Notes under the pieces: model-generated
Databases searched by the model: none
What the model saw: only the letters and a program-made list of their open reading frames with translations
Told to the model about the DNA's origin: nothing
NCBI GenBank assembly: GCA_025936115.1
Contig: JAICTZ010000009.1
Coordinates: 1-64,000 of the forward strand
Source of the DNA: Polyangiaceae bacterium
GTDB taxonomy: Bacteria; Myxococcota_A; Polyangia; Polyangiales; Polyangiaceae
Reading direction: 5' to 3'
Length of the DNA stretch: 64,000 nucleotides
Shown: positions 54,978-64,000 of the stretch, one piece after another
Numbering within the stretch: the first letter of the stretch is position 1
Layout: each line of letters begins with the position of its first letter
Position numbers and translations under genes: made by a program

Positions 54978-57902
54978 ATGCAAGCCCTGTTCGACGCGAT
55001 CCGCCGAGCGAGCCTCCCCGCCGTGTGGTCGCAGGGAGTGAAGCTCGCGCGCGCGGAGGCGGTCTCGAGCGCCGCCGGCTCGCCCTCGGCGATCACGGTG
55101 CGGGTACGAGCGCGCGGTCACGCTGTGGCGCCGACCGTGACGCTCTATCCCGAGGATCGCGAGTGGTCGTGCGATTGCGGAGGCACGGTGGATCCGTGCA
55201 TGCACGCCGTGGCGGCCGTGATTGCGACGCGCGAAGGCACCTCGCAAGCGGCGGCGGGCGAGGCTCCGTCCCTCGCCGCGCAGGCGCACCTCCTGTATCG
55301 GCTCGGAACGCGCGGCAAGACGCTGACCGTCGAGCGCAGCATCGTGCATGCCGACGGCCGCGAACAACCGGTGACGGGACTCGCGTCACTCGTGGCGACC
55401 GGCGCGTTGCCCGCCGGGGTAAACCCCACACACGACGATCTATCCATCGACCGCTTGCTCACGGCTCACCGCGACGTGCTGCCGCTCGCGCGCTTGCCGG
55501 GGCTGCTCGCGGCGCTCGCGAGCGCGGAGCACATCACGCTCGGGACGGACAGCGTCAAAGCCTCGGGCGAGTTGCTGTTGCCGCGCGCCGTGGTCGAGGA
55601 CGCGCCGGGCGGCGGTTTCACGCTGACGCTCGAGCGCGACCCCGCCATCACGCACGTGGTCGCCGAGGGCGTCGCGCGCACGGGCACCACGCTGCGCCCG
55701 CTCGGAGAGACGCAGGCCACCGGGCTCTTGCTCGAACGACTGCCGCTCGCGCGCGTCTTCAGCCGCGAACAACAGGCGGATCTCGTGACGGTCGTGCTGC
55801 CCGAGATCGAAACGCGGCTCACGGTCGAGATGCGCACGGCGCGGCTGCCGCGCCCCACGACGGCGGCGCGGCCCCGCATCGTCTTCGACCTTTCGCACCA
55901 CGGCCACGCCCTCTCGGTCTTGCCGCTCTTGGTCTACGGCGATCCCCCGCTCTTGCGCGTCGACGGCGACGTCGCGACCGCGCTCGCCGACCACGCGCCC
56001 GTGCGCCACCGCGACGAGGAGCGGGCGCTCCTGCGCAAGCTGCGCGACGACTTGAACCTCGTCACGGGACGGCGCGTCGACTTCGACGGCGCCGAGGCGG
56101 CAGCTTTCGCGGCGAAACTGCGCGGTTGGCAGCAGCGCACCGCCGAAGGGCCACGCCGCGATCTGTTCGCGCCCCGGCCGCTTTTGCCGCGCATCGAGCT
56201 CGCCGACGACGCTTTCGACGTGAGCTTCGAGACGGACGACGACGAGGAGCGCGAGCAAGCGCCCGGACGGCGCGCGACCGTCGCTGCCGTCTTTTCCGCT
56301 TGGCGCGACGGGCTCGAGCTCGTGCCGCTCGAGGGCGGCGGCTGGGCGCCCTTGCCGGCGGGCTGGCTCGAAAAGCACGGGCATCTCGTGCAAGAGCTCT
56401 TGACGGCCCGCGACGCCGAGCGGCGCGTGCCGACTGCGCTGCTCCCGGCGCTCGGAACGCTCGCCGACTCGCTCGGCCTCGAACGTCCCGCTTCGCTCGC
56501 GCGGCTCAAACCGCTGCTCGAGGATTTCGCCGGCATCCCGAACGCGCCCCTGCCGAGCGACTTGAACGCGGAGCTCCGTCCGTATCAGCGCGTGGGCGTC
56601 GATTGGCTCGTCTTCCTGCGCAAGGCGGGCCTCGGCGCCGTGCTCGCCGACGACATGGGCCTCGGCAAGACGCTGCAGACGATCTGCGCGCTCGAGGGCA
56701 AGACGCTCGTCGTGTGCCCGAAGAGCGTCGTCTACAACTGGCTCGAGGAAATTCGCCGGTTTCGGCCAGGCCTGCGTACGACCGTGTATCACGGCGCCAA
56801 ACGCGAGCTCACCGACGACGCAGACGTGACGCTCACGACCTACGCGACGCTGAGGTCCGATGCGAGCGAGCTCACGGCACGACGCTGGGACGTGGTCGTG
56901 CTCGACGAAGCGCAAGCCATCAAGAACTCCGACAGCCAAACGGCTCGAGCGGCGTTCCAACTCCCGGGCACGTTCCGTGTCGCGCTGAGCGGCACCCCCG
57001 TCGAAAATCGGCTCGAGGAGCTCTGGAGCGTGATGAACTTCACGAACCCGGGCCTACTCGGCAAGCGCAGCAGTTTCTCCGAGCGCTTCGTCGCGCCCAT
57101 CGCCGCCGGCGAGGCGCAAGCGGGAGAGCGGCTGCGCGCGAAGATCCGGCCGTTCGTGCTCCGGCGCATGAAACGCGACGTCGTGCCGGAGCTGCCGCCG
57201 CGCACCGACAGCGTGCTGCACGTCGAGCTCGATCCGGCCGAGCGCGGCGTCTACGACGCCGTGCGCGCTGCCACCAAACAGGAGGTGACCGCGCGCCTCG
57301 GTCACGGCGACAGCGTCCTCGCCGCGCTCGAAGCGCTGCTCCGCTTACGCCAGGCTTCGTGCCACGCGGGGCTCGTCCCCGGACAGACCGCCGACCGCTC
57401 CTCCAAGATCGACCGCCTGCTCGAGACCTTGGAGGAGACCGTCGCCGACGGGCACAAGGCGCTCGTCTTCTCGCAATGGACGGGGCTGCTCGACCGCGTC
57501 GAACCGCACCTCAGGCAGGCCGCCATCCCGTTCACGCGTCTCGACGGCTCGACGCAGGACCGCGCCGGCGTCGTCCGCACCTTCCAGGATCCGAACGGCC
57601 CGCCCGTCATGCTCGTCTCGTTGAAGGCAGGCGGCACCGGCCTGAACCTGACCGCGGCCGATCACGTTTTCCTGCTCGATCCCTGGTGGAATCCCGCGGT
57701 CGAAGACCAAGCGGCCGACCGCGCGCACCGCATCGGCCAAGAGCGCCCCGTGAACGTCTATCGCATGGTCGCCAAAGACACCGTCGAGGAACGTATTCTC
57801 GCGCTGCAGATCAAGAAACGCAGTCTCTCCGACGTGGCGCTCGGTGAGGCGAATCAAGCGATGGCGATCACGCGCGACGAGCTCATGGCGTTGCTCGACT
57901 GA
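54978..57902 (+). CDS. SWIM zinc-finger SNF2-type helicase/translocase
   Basis: A 974-residue protein. Residues about 55-75 form a SWIM zinc finger ([16 protein letters not shown], CxCx6CxH). The ATPase core starts near residue 530 with [16 protein letters not shown], has [10 protein letters not shown] (Walker A type), [11 protein letters not shown] (DEAQ box), [15 protein letters not shown], and in the second lobe [37 protein letters not shown] and [16 protein letters not shown]. It moves along double-stranded DNA and may displace proteins during transcription or repair. Length is typical of SWIM-SNF2 bacterial proteins. Confidence 0.95.
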   Translation: MQALFDAIRRASLPAVWSQGVKLARAEAVSSAAGSPSAITVRVRARGHAVAPTVTLYPEDREWSCDCGGTVDPCMHAVAAVIATREGTSQAAAGEAPSLAAQAHLLYRLGTRGKTLTVERSIVHADGREQPVTGLASLVATGALPAGVNPTHDDLSIDRLLTAHRDVLPLARLPGLLAALASAEHITLGTDSVKASGELLLPRAVVEDAPGGGFTLTLERDPAITHVVAEGVARTGTTLRPLGETQATGLLLERLPLARVFSREQQADLVTVVLPEIETRLTVEMRTARLPRPTTAARPRIVFDLSHHGHALSVLPLLVYGDPPLLRVDGDVATALADHAPVRHRDEERALLRKLRDDLNLVTGRRVDFDGAEAAAFAAKLRGWQQRTAEGPRRDLFAPRPLLPRIELADDAFDVSFETDDDEEREQAPGRRATVAAVFSAWRDGLELVPLEGGGWAPLPAGWLEKHGHLVQELLTARDAERRVPTALLPALGTLADSLGLERPASLARLKPLLEDFAGIPNAPLPSDLNAELRPYQRVGVDWLVFLRKAGLGAVLADDMGLGKTLQTICALEGKTLVVCPKSVVYNWLEEIRRFRPGLRTTVYHGAKRELTDDADVTLTTYATLRSDASELTARRWDVVVLDEAQAIKNSDSQTARAAFQLPGTFRVALSGTPVENRLEELWSVMNFTNPGLLGKRSSFSERFVAPIAAGEAQAGERLRAKIRPFVLRRMKRDVVPELPPRTDSVLHVELDPAERGVYDAVRAATKQEVTARLGHGDSVLAALEALLRLRQASCHAGLVPGQTADRSSKIDRLLETLEETVADGHKALVFSQWTGLLDRVEPHLRQAAIPFTRLDGSTQDRAGVVRTFQDPNGPPVMLVSLKAGGTGLNLTAADHVFLLDPWWNPAVEDQAADRAHRIGQERPVNVYRMVAKDTVEERILALQIKKRSLSDVALGEANQAMAITRDELMALLD

Positions 57903-58051
57903 AGGCGCCGCTGCCCGACGCCGCGCGCGGCTGCCACAGGGGTGTTCAGAACCCCCAGTCTCGCGGATCCGCCGAGCTTGAGCCAGCGCTCCGTTGGCGG
58001 CGAAATCCAAGCCATGAAACCCTCGGGCGTTCGCCGGCGTATCCTCGCCAC

Positions 58052-59179
58052 ATGATCCGATCGCTCGGCGCGCCACCCGAAGGTCTTCGGCTCGAGCGGA
58101 TGCAAGCGTCGCCACGCTACGCGGACGGCGCCTTCCACAACACCGCGCCCGTCGCGCAGGGGCTGAAGAAGGGGACCGCCGCCCCCACGATTTCCGAGTT
58201 CCTGTGCGGTGGTCAGCGGCGCACGCCACCTGGTCCGCTGCCGTCGGTGGATCCGCTCGAGCGTTGGGCGAAGCAGCCGGAGACGCCACTGCGCGCGACG
58301 TGGCTCGGCCATTCGACGGTGCTGCTCGAGATGGACGGCTTGCGCGTGCTCACCGATCCGGTGTGGGGTGAACGAGCGTCGCCCGTCGGTTTCGCCGGCC
58401 CGAAGCGCTTTCAACCCATTCCGGTTCCGATCAGCGCGTTGCCTCCGCTCGACGCAGTCGTGATCTCGCACGATCACTACGACCATCTCGACTATCCGAC
58501 GATCCGCGAGCTCGCGAAGCTCGAGGTTCCGTTCTTCACGTCGCTCGGCGTCGGCGCGCACCTCGAAGCTTGGGGTGTTCCGGCGGAGCGCATCACCGAG
58601 CTCGACTGGTGGGAACGCGCCGAGCTCCCGCGCGGCGGCCTTTCGATCACGGCCGCGCCCTCACAACATTTTTCCGGCCGTGGTCTCGGCGGGCGCAACG
58701 GCACACTCTGGTCCTCGCTCGTCATGCAAAGCGAGCGCGCCTCGGTCTTCTTCAGCGGTGACACCGGTCTTACCGCCGAGTATTCCGACATCAGCGAGCG
58801 CCTCGGGCCGTTCGATCTCGTGATGCTCGAGGTCGGCGCTTTCCACCCGGCCTGGGGCGACATTCACCTTGGTCCTGAAAACGCGCTCAAGGCCGCCGCG
58901 TTGCTCGGCGCCAAACGCTTCTTGCCCGTACATTGGGGCACCTTCAACCTGGCGCTACACGCCTGGGACGAGCCTGCCGAAACGCTCCTTGCGCTGGCCG
59001 CTGATTACGGCGCGGAGCTCGTGATGCCGCGCCTCGGCGAGCCGACGGAGCCGTCTCACGTCGAAGGCGTAGACGCCTGGTGGCGCCCGCTCGCCGGCGC
59101 CGAAGCGGCACTCGGCACGCCCGAAGAGCCGCCCTCGCTTCCGCCCGCCGTCGAAAGCGTGCCCTGGCCCCTCGACTGA
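58052..59179 (+). CDS. MBL-fold hydrolase, NAPE-PLD/UlaG-like
   Basis: A 375-residue protein. The metallo-beta-lactamase fold shows TWLGHSTVLLEMDGLRVLTDPVWGERASP, the metal site VISHDHYDHLD (HxHxDH), PSQHFSGRG, VFFSGDTGLTAEYSDI and FLPVHWGTF. This matches N-acyl-phosphatidylethanolamine phospholipase D-like proteins. A phospholipid-type substrate is possible but not proven. No signal peptide. Confidence 0.92.
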   Translation: MIRSLGAPPEGLRLERMQASPRYADGAFHNTAPVAQGLKKGTAAPTISEFLCGGQRRTPPGPLPSVDPLERWAKQPETPLRATWLGHSTVLLEMDGLRVLTDPVWGERASPVGFAGPKRFQPIPVPISALPPLDAVVISHDHYDHLDYPTIRELAKLEVPFFTSLGVGAHLEAWGVPAERITELDWWERAELPRGGLSITAAPSQHFSGRGLGGRNGTLWSSLVMQSERASVFFSGDTGLTAEYSDISERLGPFDLVMLEVGAFHPAWGDIHLGPENALKAAALLGAKRFLPVHWGTFNLALHAWDEPAETLLALAADYGAELVMPRLGEPTEPSHVEGVDAWWRPLAGAEAALGTPEEPPSLPPAVESVPWPLD

Positions 59180-59242
59180 AAGGCCGCGGAAGTGGGGGTG
59201 CGCTGGTCGGAAGGAGCCAGGCGGGCTAAATTAGTCGATCGC

Positions 59243-59602
59243 ATGTCCCCATCGAACGAGCGGCGCGCCCTGCCCCGTGAGCCTGCACACCTCGCCGCGG
59301 TGATCGAGCTCGACGGTCGTGAAATCGGGTGCGGCGTCTCACGTGACGCGAGTGGCTCGGGGCTGCTGCTGTTTACGCACGTGCACATCGCGGACGGCGC
59401 CCTCGTCACGCTTCAATTGTTCTTCCCGCACGAAGAGCAGCCGCGGCGCGTCGATGCCTCCGTCATCCGTTCGGAGCGCATTCGCCCCGAGGAGCGCATC
59501 GTGTGGGATTACCGCATGGCGGTCGCGCTCAGGAATCCGCCGGGGGATCTGCAGGAGCTCGTGCAGCGCATCACGCGGCGGCCGCCCGGCGCGGCGGTTT
59601 GA
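59243..59602 (+). CDS. PilZ-domain protein
   Basis: About 119 residues from the ATG at 59243. The cyclic-di-GMP-binding motifs of PilZ are present: RRALPRE (RxxxR) at the start and SRDASGSGLLLF (DxSxxG) about 25 residues later. Strands such as VTLQLFFPHEEQPRRVDASVIRSER and WDYRMAVALRNP complete the barrel. A single-domain PilZ protein probably acts as a c-di-GMP adapter. Confidence 0.9.
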   Translation: MSPSNERRALPREPAHLAAVIELDGREIGCGVSRDASGSGLLLFTHVHIADGALVTLQLFFPHEEQPRRVDASVIRSERIRPEERIVWDYRMAVALRNPPGDLQELVQRITRRPPGAAV

Positions 59603-59656
59603 AGCAGTCCGGCGCGCGCGCCGTGCTCTCTTGGACTCGCGTTGCTGCCTAGGGCG

Positions 59657-60421
59657 TTAGCCGCCCGCGCCGCGCACCGCGGGCACGATGCGTGCCGGAT
59701 CGTCGGTCATGATGCCGTCCGCGCCGAGCTCGACGAGACGGCGCGCTTCGTCCGGATCGTTGATCGTCCAAAAGTCGACGGCGAGTCCGATGCGGTGCAG
59801 CTTCGCCAACGTCGCGCGTGTAGCGAGGGGGATTGGTCCAGAGCGCGTCGGGATCTGAGCGCGCGTGCCGGGCGGCCGTGAACGGCGGAGCCAGCTCGGC
59901 ATGAGCCAGCACGCGATGAACTCGCGGCGCCCGAGCGAGGTTTCGCCGCCAAAACCGCGCGCCCGGAGATGCGCGAGCGTCGTAGCTCGGAAGCTTGCGG
60001 CCACGACGCGAGCTTCGGCGCCGTGATGACGCACGACCTCGATGAAGCGTTCGACGAGCCGCGGCTCCTCGGACTTGAGATCGATGTTGAGGCGAATTGC
60101 GGGCAGCTCGCTGAGGAGCTCCGCGAGGCTCGGAATGCGGAAGCCGCGGCCCATGAAGGGGCGTACGCCGCCCGCTGCCACGAAGGAGTAGCCGGCGTCC
60201 CAGCTCTGCAGCTCGCGCAGCGTCACGCTACGCACCGAGCGCTGGATCCCCGCAACGCGGTCCCCGACGGCATCGTGCACCGCGACGATTTCGTCATCGG
60301 CGGTGAGATGCACGTCGGTCTCGAGCGCGTCGGCGCCGAGCTCGAGCGCACGGCGAAATGAAGGCAGCGTATTTTCGGGCAGCTCGGCCGCAGCACCACG
60401 GTGCGCGTAGACGATCGTCAT
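59657..60421 (-). CDS. Glycerophosphodiester phosphodiesterase
   Basis: A 254-residue TIM-barrel enzyme. Motifs are VYAHRGAAAELPENTLPSF (catalytic HR), ALETDVHLTADDEIVAVHD (metal-binding Glu, Asp and catalytic His), LNIDLKSEEP (Glu/Lys), and near the end VDFWTINDPDEARRLVELGADGIMTDDP. It hydrolyses glycerophosphodiesters to glycerol 3-phosphate and an alcohol. No signal peptide, so it is cytosolic. Confidence 0.95.
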   Translation of the reverse strand: MTIVYAHRGAAAELPENTLPSFRRALELGADALETDVHLTADDEIVAVHDAVGDRVAGIQRSVRSVTLRELQSWDAGYSFVAAGGVRPFMGRGFRIPSLAELLSELPAIRLNIDLKSEEPRLVERFIEVVRHHGAEARVVAASFRATTLAHLRARGFGGETSLGRREFIACWLMPSWLRRSRPPGTRAQIPTRSGPIPLATRATLAKLHRIGLAVDFWTINDPDEARRLVELGADGIMTDDPARIVPAVRGAGG

Positions 60422-60573
60422 CGGGAGCAGGAGGCTATCGGCAGGTCCAGCGACTGTCGCTCATGGCGGAACTGAGCGCGACCGAGCGCAGAGACACCGA
60501 AGTCCGACGCCACGAACGGGCCGTTTGGGCAATGCTCGTGCCAAATTTCTCGCCGGGAAGCCAGCGCTGCTCG

Positions 60574-60625
60574 GGAAGATTTGAACGCAAGCGAGGGCAG
60601 GAAGATTTGAACGCAAGCGAGGGTA
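60574..60625 (+). repeat. 26-bp tandem direct repeat, two copies
   Basis: Two adjoining units (60574-60599 and 60600-60625) differ only at the penultimate base. The core is TTTGAACGCAAGCGAGGG. They lie between GDPD and the divergent lipoprotein gene, where promoters of both should be. Confidence 0.85.
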
Positions 60626-60707
60626 GAGGGCACACGGGGGATGAGCTGTACGAAAAGCCTCGGTGGCGGCTTGACTTGGCACGAATCGTGAACATAGGTT
60701 TTGAACC

Positions 60708-61139
60708 GTGACTGCTCTGCGCAGGCCGTGGATTTCGGGACGTCTCGGCGGGGGTGCGCTCGCACTTGTCGCCGCGGCAGTCACGTGCGCGTGCGCCCAC
60801 GAGCCTCCGCCCCGGCTGCCGAGCAGCGCCATCCACGATCGCACTGCCTCGCGCGTCGAGCTCGTAGACTTCGTGATTTCGGATCGCGAGCGGGCGCGTA
60901 AAGTGCGCGCGCTTTACCAAGAGATCGAAGAGCTCATGCGCGCCGCGCAAAGCGTCGAATCACGCGAGCTCGCCAAAGTCGGCTCGGCATCGCTCCGCAG
61001 CGACGGAGAGCTGCGGGATTGCGTGGCGGCGTCGCGTGAAGCGGAGCTCGCGGCGCTCGAGCGTTACGTCCAGGTTCAACTCGAGATTCGAGCGCTGACC
61101 ACGCCGCAAGAATTTGCGCGGCTCGACCGGATTCGCTGA
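60708..61139 (+). CDS. Small envelope lipoprotein
   Basis: A 143-residue protein from a GTG at 60708. The signal peptide ends at lipobox TCAC. The mature part is helical (ERARKVRALYQEIEELMRAAQSVES, AALERYVQVQLEIRALTTPQEF) and resembles small periplasmic coiled proteins. It is the first of three closely spaced genes. Confidence 0.75.
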   Translation: MTALRRPWISGRLGGGALALVAAAVTCACAHEPPPRLPSSAIHDRTASRVELVDFVISDRERARKVRALYQEIEELMRAAQSVESRELAKVGSASLRSDGELRDCVAASREAELAALERYVQVQLEIRALTTPQEFARLDRIR

Positions 61140-61149
61140 GGGTAAAGCC

Positions 61150-61539
61150 ATGCTGTGGGCCGCACTCTCCGCTTTCATGATGAGCCTCACGGGCAAGGGC
61201 GATGACACGTTCACGTTCCGCAAGTCCGTCGAGCACGTGCGCAAGGCCGTGATGCACGAGGTGCGCGACGCGGGTCGGCGCCGCGAGGCGCTCGCCACGC
61301 TCGACCGTGTGCAGGTGGCGTTCGCCGATCACCGCGCGCAGACGGCGAAGATCAGCGTCTGCCTCGAACGCGCCGACCGTAGCTACAGCGTCGCGCCCGC
61401 GGATTACCAGCGTTGCTTGGTCGACGCCCGGCGCGCCTGGGACCGAGCGGCCGACGATTTCGTCGTGCTCGATCACGCGTTTCGCGCGGCGCTGACGCCC
61501 GCCGAATACGCCGCGGTCCGCCGGAGCGCTCAGCGCTGA
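61150..61539 (+). CDS. Hypothetical helical envelope protein
   Basis: About 129 residues from the ATG at 61150, ten bases after the previous stop. The first hydrophobic 15 residues (LWAALSAFMMSLTG) may be a signal or anchor. The rest is helical and charged (KSVEHVRKAVMHEVRDAGRRREALATLDRVQ), ending LTPAEYAAVRRSAQR, similar in style to the previous protein (LTTPQEFARLDRIR). The two may be related. Confidence 0.7.
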   Translation: MLWAALSAFMMSLTGKGDDTFTFRKSVEHVRKAVMHEVRDAGRRREALATLDRVQVAFADHRAQTAKISVCLERADRSYSVAPADYQRCLVDARRAWDRAADDFVVLDHAFRAALTPAEYAAVRRSAQR

Positions 61540-61541
61540 GC

Positions 61542-62447
61542 ATGCCGGCTCCGTCGCCTCGCGCGCCCGTCGCGAGCGGACGCAGTGTGTTCGGCCCAGC
61601 AGCGCTCGGCGCGTGCGTCGTGGTTGCCGCGCTGACCGCGACCGGGGCCGTGTCGGCGAGCGACTACCGGCGCCCCGGCCTCGAGGGCCAATGGAGCAGC
61701 CGCCACCTGACCGCTCCCATGAACAGCCTGCGCGTCATCGCCGGGCCCGGGCAGCCGATGTTGATGGGAGAGCGTTACGGAGGTCAGGTGATCGACGGCG
61801 GCGCGCAATTCGTGCATCCGCACGAGCCCGATCCGACGGTCCCCGACGAAAACCAGTGGTGGTTCCGCGGGGGAGTGAGCTTCGGCCTCACGGAAGACTG
61901 GGAGGCGGGTGCGTTGTTCGTCCCGCTCGAGCTCTCCCCCAAGGTCAATTTTTCGAACGTCACCGCTTTCGTCACGCGCGGCTTTCGCTTGGGCACCATC
62001 GACCTCGGCATCCGGCTGTCGTTCCAGACGCCGGCGCTCAAGGCCTACGACCTCAAGGGCTGGAGCTTCAACCCGGGCGTGCCCATCCTGTACCGTAACG
62101 GCGCCTTCCGGCTCGACGCCGCCGTGCTCGTTCCGATCGCGACGAGCGATGGGGCGGTCGGTGTGAACGTTCCCGTGCGCGCGAGCGTCAGCATCACACC
62201 GCGCTTTTTCGCGGGCATCGAGAGCGGCGCGTTCGATTCGCACGTCGGAGAGCCGCAGAACTTCACGCTGCCGCTCGGCGCGCTCGCCGGCTACACCGAG
62301 CTCTTCGGCAGCAAAGTCGTAGATTTCACCGCCACGTTCGGCTGGGACGACTTCTGGCGTCCGTCACCGCCGCCGGGACGCGACCACGTGGAGATCAAAG
62401 ATTACCGCGTGGGCTTCGGCCTGGTTTATCACACGCTCGTGCGCTGA
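61542..62447 (+). CDS. Predicted outer-membrane beta-barrel protein
   Basis: About 301 residues from the ATG at 61542, two bases after the previous stop. The signal peptide ends VSASDY. The mature part alternates polar and aromatic strands (FRGGVSFGLTEDWEAGALFVPLEL, TAFVTRGFRLGTIDLGIRLSFQ, GAFRLDAAVLVPIATS, VRASVSITPRFFAGIES, VVDFTATFGWDDFW) and ends in YRVGFGLVYHTLVR, a barrel-like strand. The topology fits a small outer-membrane barrel; the substrate is unknown. It completes a three-gene envelope unit. Confidence 0.75.
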   Translation: MPAPSPRAPVASGRSVFGPAALGACVVVAALTATGAVSASDYRRPGLEGQWSSRHLTAPMNSLRVIAGPGQPMLMGERYGGQVIDGGAQFVHPHEPDPTVPDENQWWFRGGVSFGLTEDWEAGALFVPLELSPKVNFSNVTAFVTRGFRLGTIDLGIRLSFQTPALKAYDLKGWSFNPGVPILYRNGAFRLDAAVLVPIATSDGAVGVNVPVRASVSITPRFFAGIESGAFDSHVGEPQNFTLPLGALAGYTELFGSKVVDFTATFGWDDFWRPSPPPGRDHVEIKDYRVGFGLVYHTLVR

Positions 62448-62474
62448 AACACCGAGCGCACCCTCGCAAGCTGC

Positions 62475-63629
62475 TCAGGCTCCGGCGCTCGCCGCCGCGG
62501 TTACGGCGTCGGTCACTCTCTGCCAATGCTCGCCGAGGCCCGCGCGCAAGTCACGCTCGGTGAGCCCGAACTCCGAGAGGTCGTAGCGGTGCCGGCTCTT
62601 GAAGCGGCGAGCCTCGCCGGCTGCGTGCTCGAGGCGCGCGCGGTACGCCGCAGACAGCGGGAAACCGAACGCCGCGTAAATGCGCTCGACGGTGGCGACC
62701 GGATCGTCGATCAGCGATTCGTAACGCACCTGGACCCAGCGGTCGGACGGTCGCTTGCGTCCTTCGTCGCACAGCATGCGGTAGTGCTGGAGAAACATGT
62801 CGGCGAGCGCGCGGGTCGCCGGTGAATCGGCGGCGATGTGCGGCGAGTGGCTCTGCCACATGGCGTAAAACATGCTGACGGCCGAAGGGATCGCTTCGCG
62901 TGGATCGCGCACGACGTGCACGTACCGTGCCGAGGGGAAGGCGCGATCGGAAACCGTGAGGCGGCTCGGCAAGAGGACGTTCTTGATGAGCGGCGTGCGG
63001 CCGTCACCCTGGAGGTAGATCCAACGCCGCACCGTCTCTCGGTAGTCTTCGGCGACGCGCCGCACCGCTCGGCCGCCGAGACGACCGATCTCGACGAACT
63101 CGGGCAGCTCGCGCACGAAGGGAAACAGGAGGTAGAGCGCCGGGCTCGTGAGGCTCGAAACGAACAGGTTTTCGTCCTCCTCGGCCGAGCGCAAGCTCAC
63201 GCGATGGATCGCTTCCCAATCGGTGAACATACGCCTGTCGATCGCGTCCGTGAGCCGGCCGAAGAGGCGTCCCGTGCTTGCGTCGAGCTCGGCCGCGCCC
63301 TCGAGCACGCGCTCGAGCGTGATGGACGGCAAGATCGTCTGGTAGAGCTTGCAGCTGAAGAACCGCTCCTCATCGAGCTCGAGCAGGTGGTGCAGGTACG
63401 TCGTGCCCGAGCGCGGCGTGGCGATTACAAACAGCGGGGCTGGAACGGGCAGCGCGCTGAACTCCGGATACGCGAGGCGATCGAGAGCGCGAGCGAGCGC
63501 GACGACCGGGCCGAGCGTCACCTGTGCGAAGCCGAAGCCCGCGGCATAGAAGCAGCGCCGGAAGCTGAACGGCTTGCGAAAGAGCGCTCGACGGACGAGC
63601 CAGCCGAGGGTGCGCGCGTGCACGTACAT
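62475..63629 (-). CDS. Sulfotransferase family protein
   Basis: A 384-residue protein. The PAPS-binding motifs are VIATPRSGTTYLHHLLELD (5'-phosphosulfate loop) and YVHVVRDPREAIPSAVSMFYAMW (3'-phosphate region), followed by VQVRYESLIDDPVATVERIYAAFGFPL. It moves sulfate from PAPS to a hydroxyl or amino group; the acceptor is unknown. It is convergent with the barrel gene and divergent from the FAD oxidoreductase. Confidence 0.92.
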   Translation of the reverse strand: MYVHARTLGWLVRRALFRKPFSFRRCFYAAGFGFAQVTLGPVVALARALDRLAYPEFSALPVPAPLFVIATPRSGTTYLHHLLELDEERFFSCKLYQTILPSITLERVLEGAAELDASTGRLFGRLTDAIDRRMFTDWEAIHRVSLRSAEEDENLFVSSLTSPALYLLFPFVRELPEFVEIGRLGGRAVRRVAEDYRETVRRWIYLQGDGRTPLIKNVLLPSRLTVSDRAFPSARYVHVVRDPREAIPSAVSMFYAMWQSHSPHIAADSPATRALADMFLQHYRMLCDEGRKRPSDRWVQVRYESLIDDPVATVERIYAAFGFPLSAAYRARLEHAAGEARRFKSRHRYDLSEFGLTERDLRAGLGEHWQRVTDAVTAAASAGA

Positions 63630-63852
63630 GGCTACAAACGCCCGGCTAGCGAGCGCCGCGGAGCCGCAGTCGTTCCGTACGACCCGACTTTCGCGGAAAA
63701 TGTCGCGCCATTGTTGAGTGGGTGTCGCTCACGAATGCCTCGCGGGAGTAGAAGGGAATGAAACCGAGTTTTGCTAGCAACCAGAGCGAAACCGTGAGAC
63801 ATAGCGCGACAGCAGTAGTTTCTCCGCAGCCGCGATGAGGGTTTAGATCGCA

Positions 63853-64000
63853 GTGAGCAGAAAGAGAAAGGCAATCGTCGTCGGTGCCGGGCCTTCCGGC
63901 TCAGCGGCCGCCATGGCGCTCGCGGGTTCCGGGTACGCAGAATGCCTGCTCTTGGAGCGGAAGTCGCTCCCGCGCACGAAAGCGTGCGGCAGCGGCCTTT
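63853..64000 (+). CDS. FAD-dependent oxidoreductase, N-terminal part (geranylgeranyl reductase-like)
   Basis: The frame starts at a GTG at 63853 and runs off the window. The 49 visible residues include the dinucleotide-binding motif IVVGAGPSGSAAAMALAGSG with Glu at the second strand end (LLLERK), and then KACGSGL, a stretch found in geranylgeranyl-reductase-like flavoproteins. Substrate unknown. Confidence 0.8.
   Translation, partial: MSRKRKAIVVGAGPSGSAAAMALAGSGYAECLLLERKSLPRTKACGSGL

Noticed and set aside
55025..57847. 940-codon open frame overlapping the SNF2 gene in another frame
   Set aside because: Almost entirely Arg/Ala/Gly, with no domains; the SNF2 frame has all helicase motifs.
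59657..59912. Possible frameshift in the GDPD gene
   Set aside because: The listed frame keeps family sequence on both sides (PPGTRAQIPTRSGPIPLAT); the alternative frame does not rejoin.
1..64000. CRISPR arrays, rRNA and replication origin
   Set aside because: No regularly spaced repeats, rRNA-like sequence or DnaA-box cluster was seen.

Overview
The window is GC-rich DNA that reads like a large myxobacterial (Polyangiales-type) genome, an inference from style rather than from a marker gene. The signs are many lipoproteins with Gly/Ser/Ala-rich spacers after the lipobox, two MYXO-CTERM-like tails, FG-GAP/VCBS propeller lipoproteins, a Ser/Thr kinase fused to an ATPase and TPR region, a DUF1552/DUF1592 pair, and frequent gene decay. 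No rRNA, complete tRNA or CRISPR array was seen.

Layout. 1-1850: an IS66-type insertion sequence (tnpA, tnpB, frameshifted tnpC running off the left edge). 1847-3139: a TIR-domain protein downstream of a small lipoprotein. 3398-3831: two small overlapping genes. 3832-8411: decayed genes and a tRNA-3'-end-like 39-bp repeat. 8492-18611: a lipocalin-like protein, a SUMF-domain lipoprotein, two GH43 glycosidases, a beta-helix lipoprotein and a VOC protein. 18688-24016: a methyltransferase joined in frame to a metallopeptidase remnant, then a kinase-ATPase-TPR regulator cut by one in-frame TAA. 24104-32536: Cys-rich lipoproteins, a zinc-ribbon/PQQ-propeller protein, a large lipoprotein, FtsH and a TPR/lipoprotein pair. 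32615-44473: GST, a third GH43, a decayed Cys-rich gene, an RibD/DHFR-like reductase, a SOUL protein, a VCBS lipoprotein and an MBOAT/SGNH acyltransfer pair. 44646-50040: DUF1592-DUF1552 operon, PQQ sugar dehydrogenase, DUF1801. 50150-54827: GH39-GH67 operon. 54978-64000: SWIM-SNF2 helicase, MBL hydrolase, PilZ protein, GDPD, a three-gene envelope operon, a sulfotransferase and the start of an FAD oxidoreductase.

How it works together. The clearest theme is hemicellulose breakdown: two GH43-CBM6 enzymes with MYXO-CTERM-like tails, one secreted GH43, and lipoprotein GH67 alpha-glucuronidase and GH39 beta-xylosidase. These activities would debranch and trim glucuronoarabinoxylan, and most carry a surface-anchoring signal. 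A second theme is decay. At least seven genes are frameshifted, truncated, fused or stop-interrupted, either as true pseudogenes or in part as residual single-base assembly errors. The least explained items are the lipoprotein-TIR gene pair next to the IS66 end and the tRNA-like repeats about 9 kb apart.
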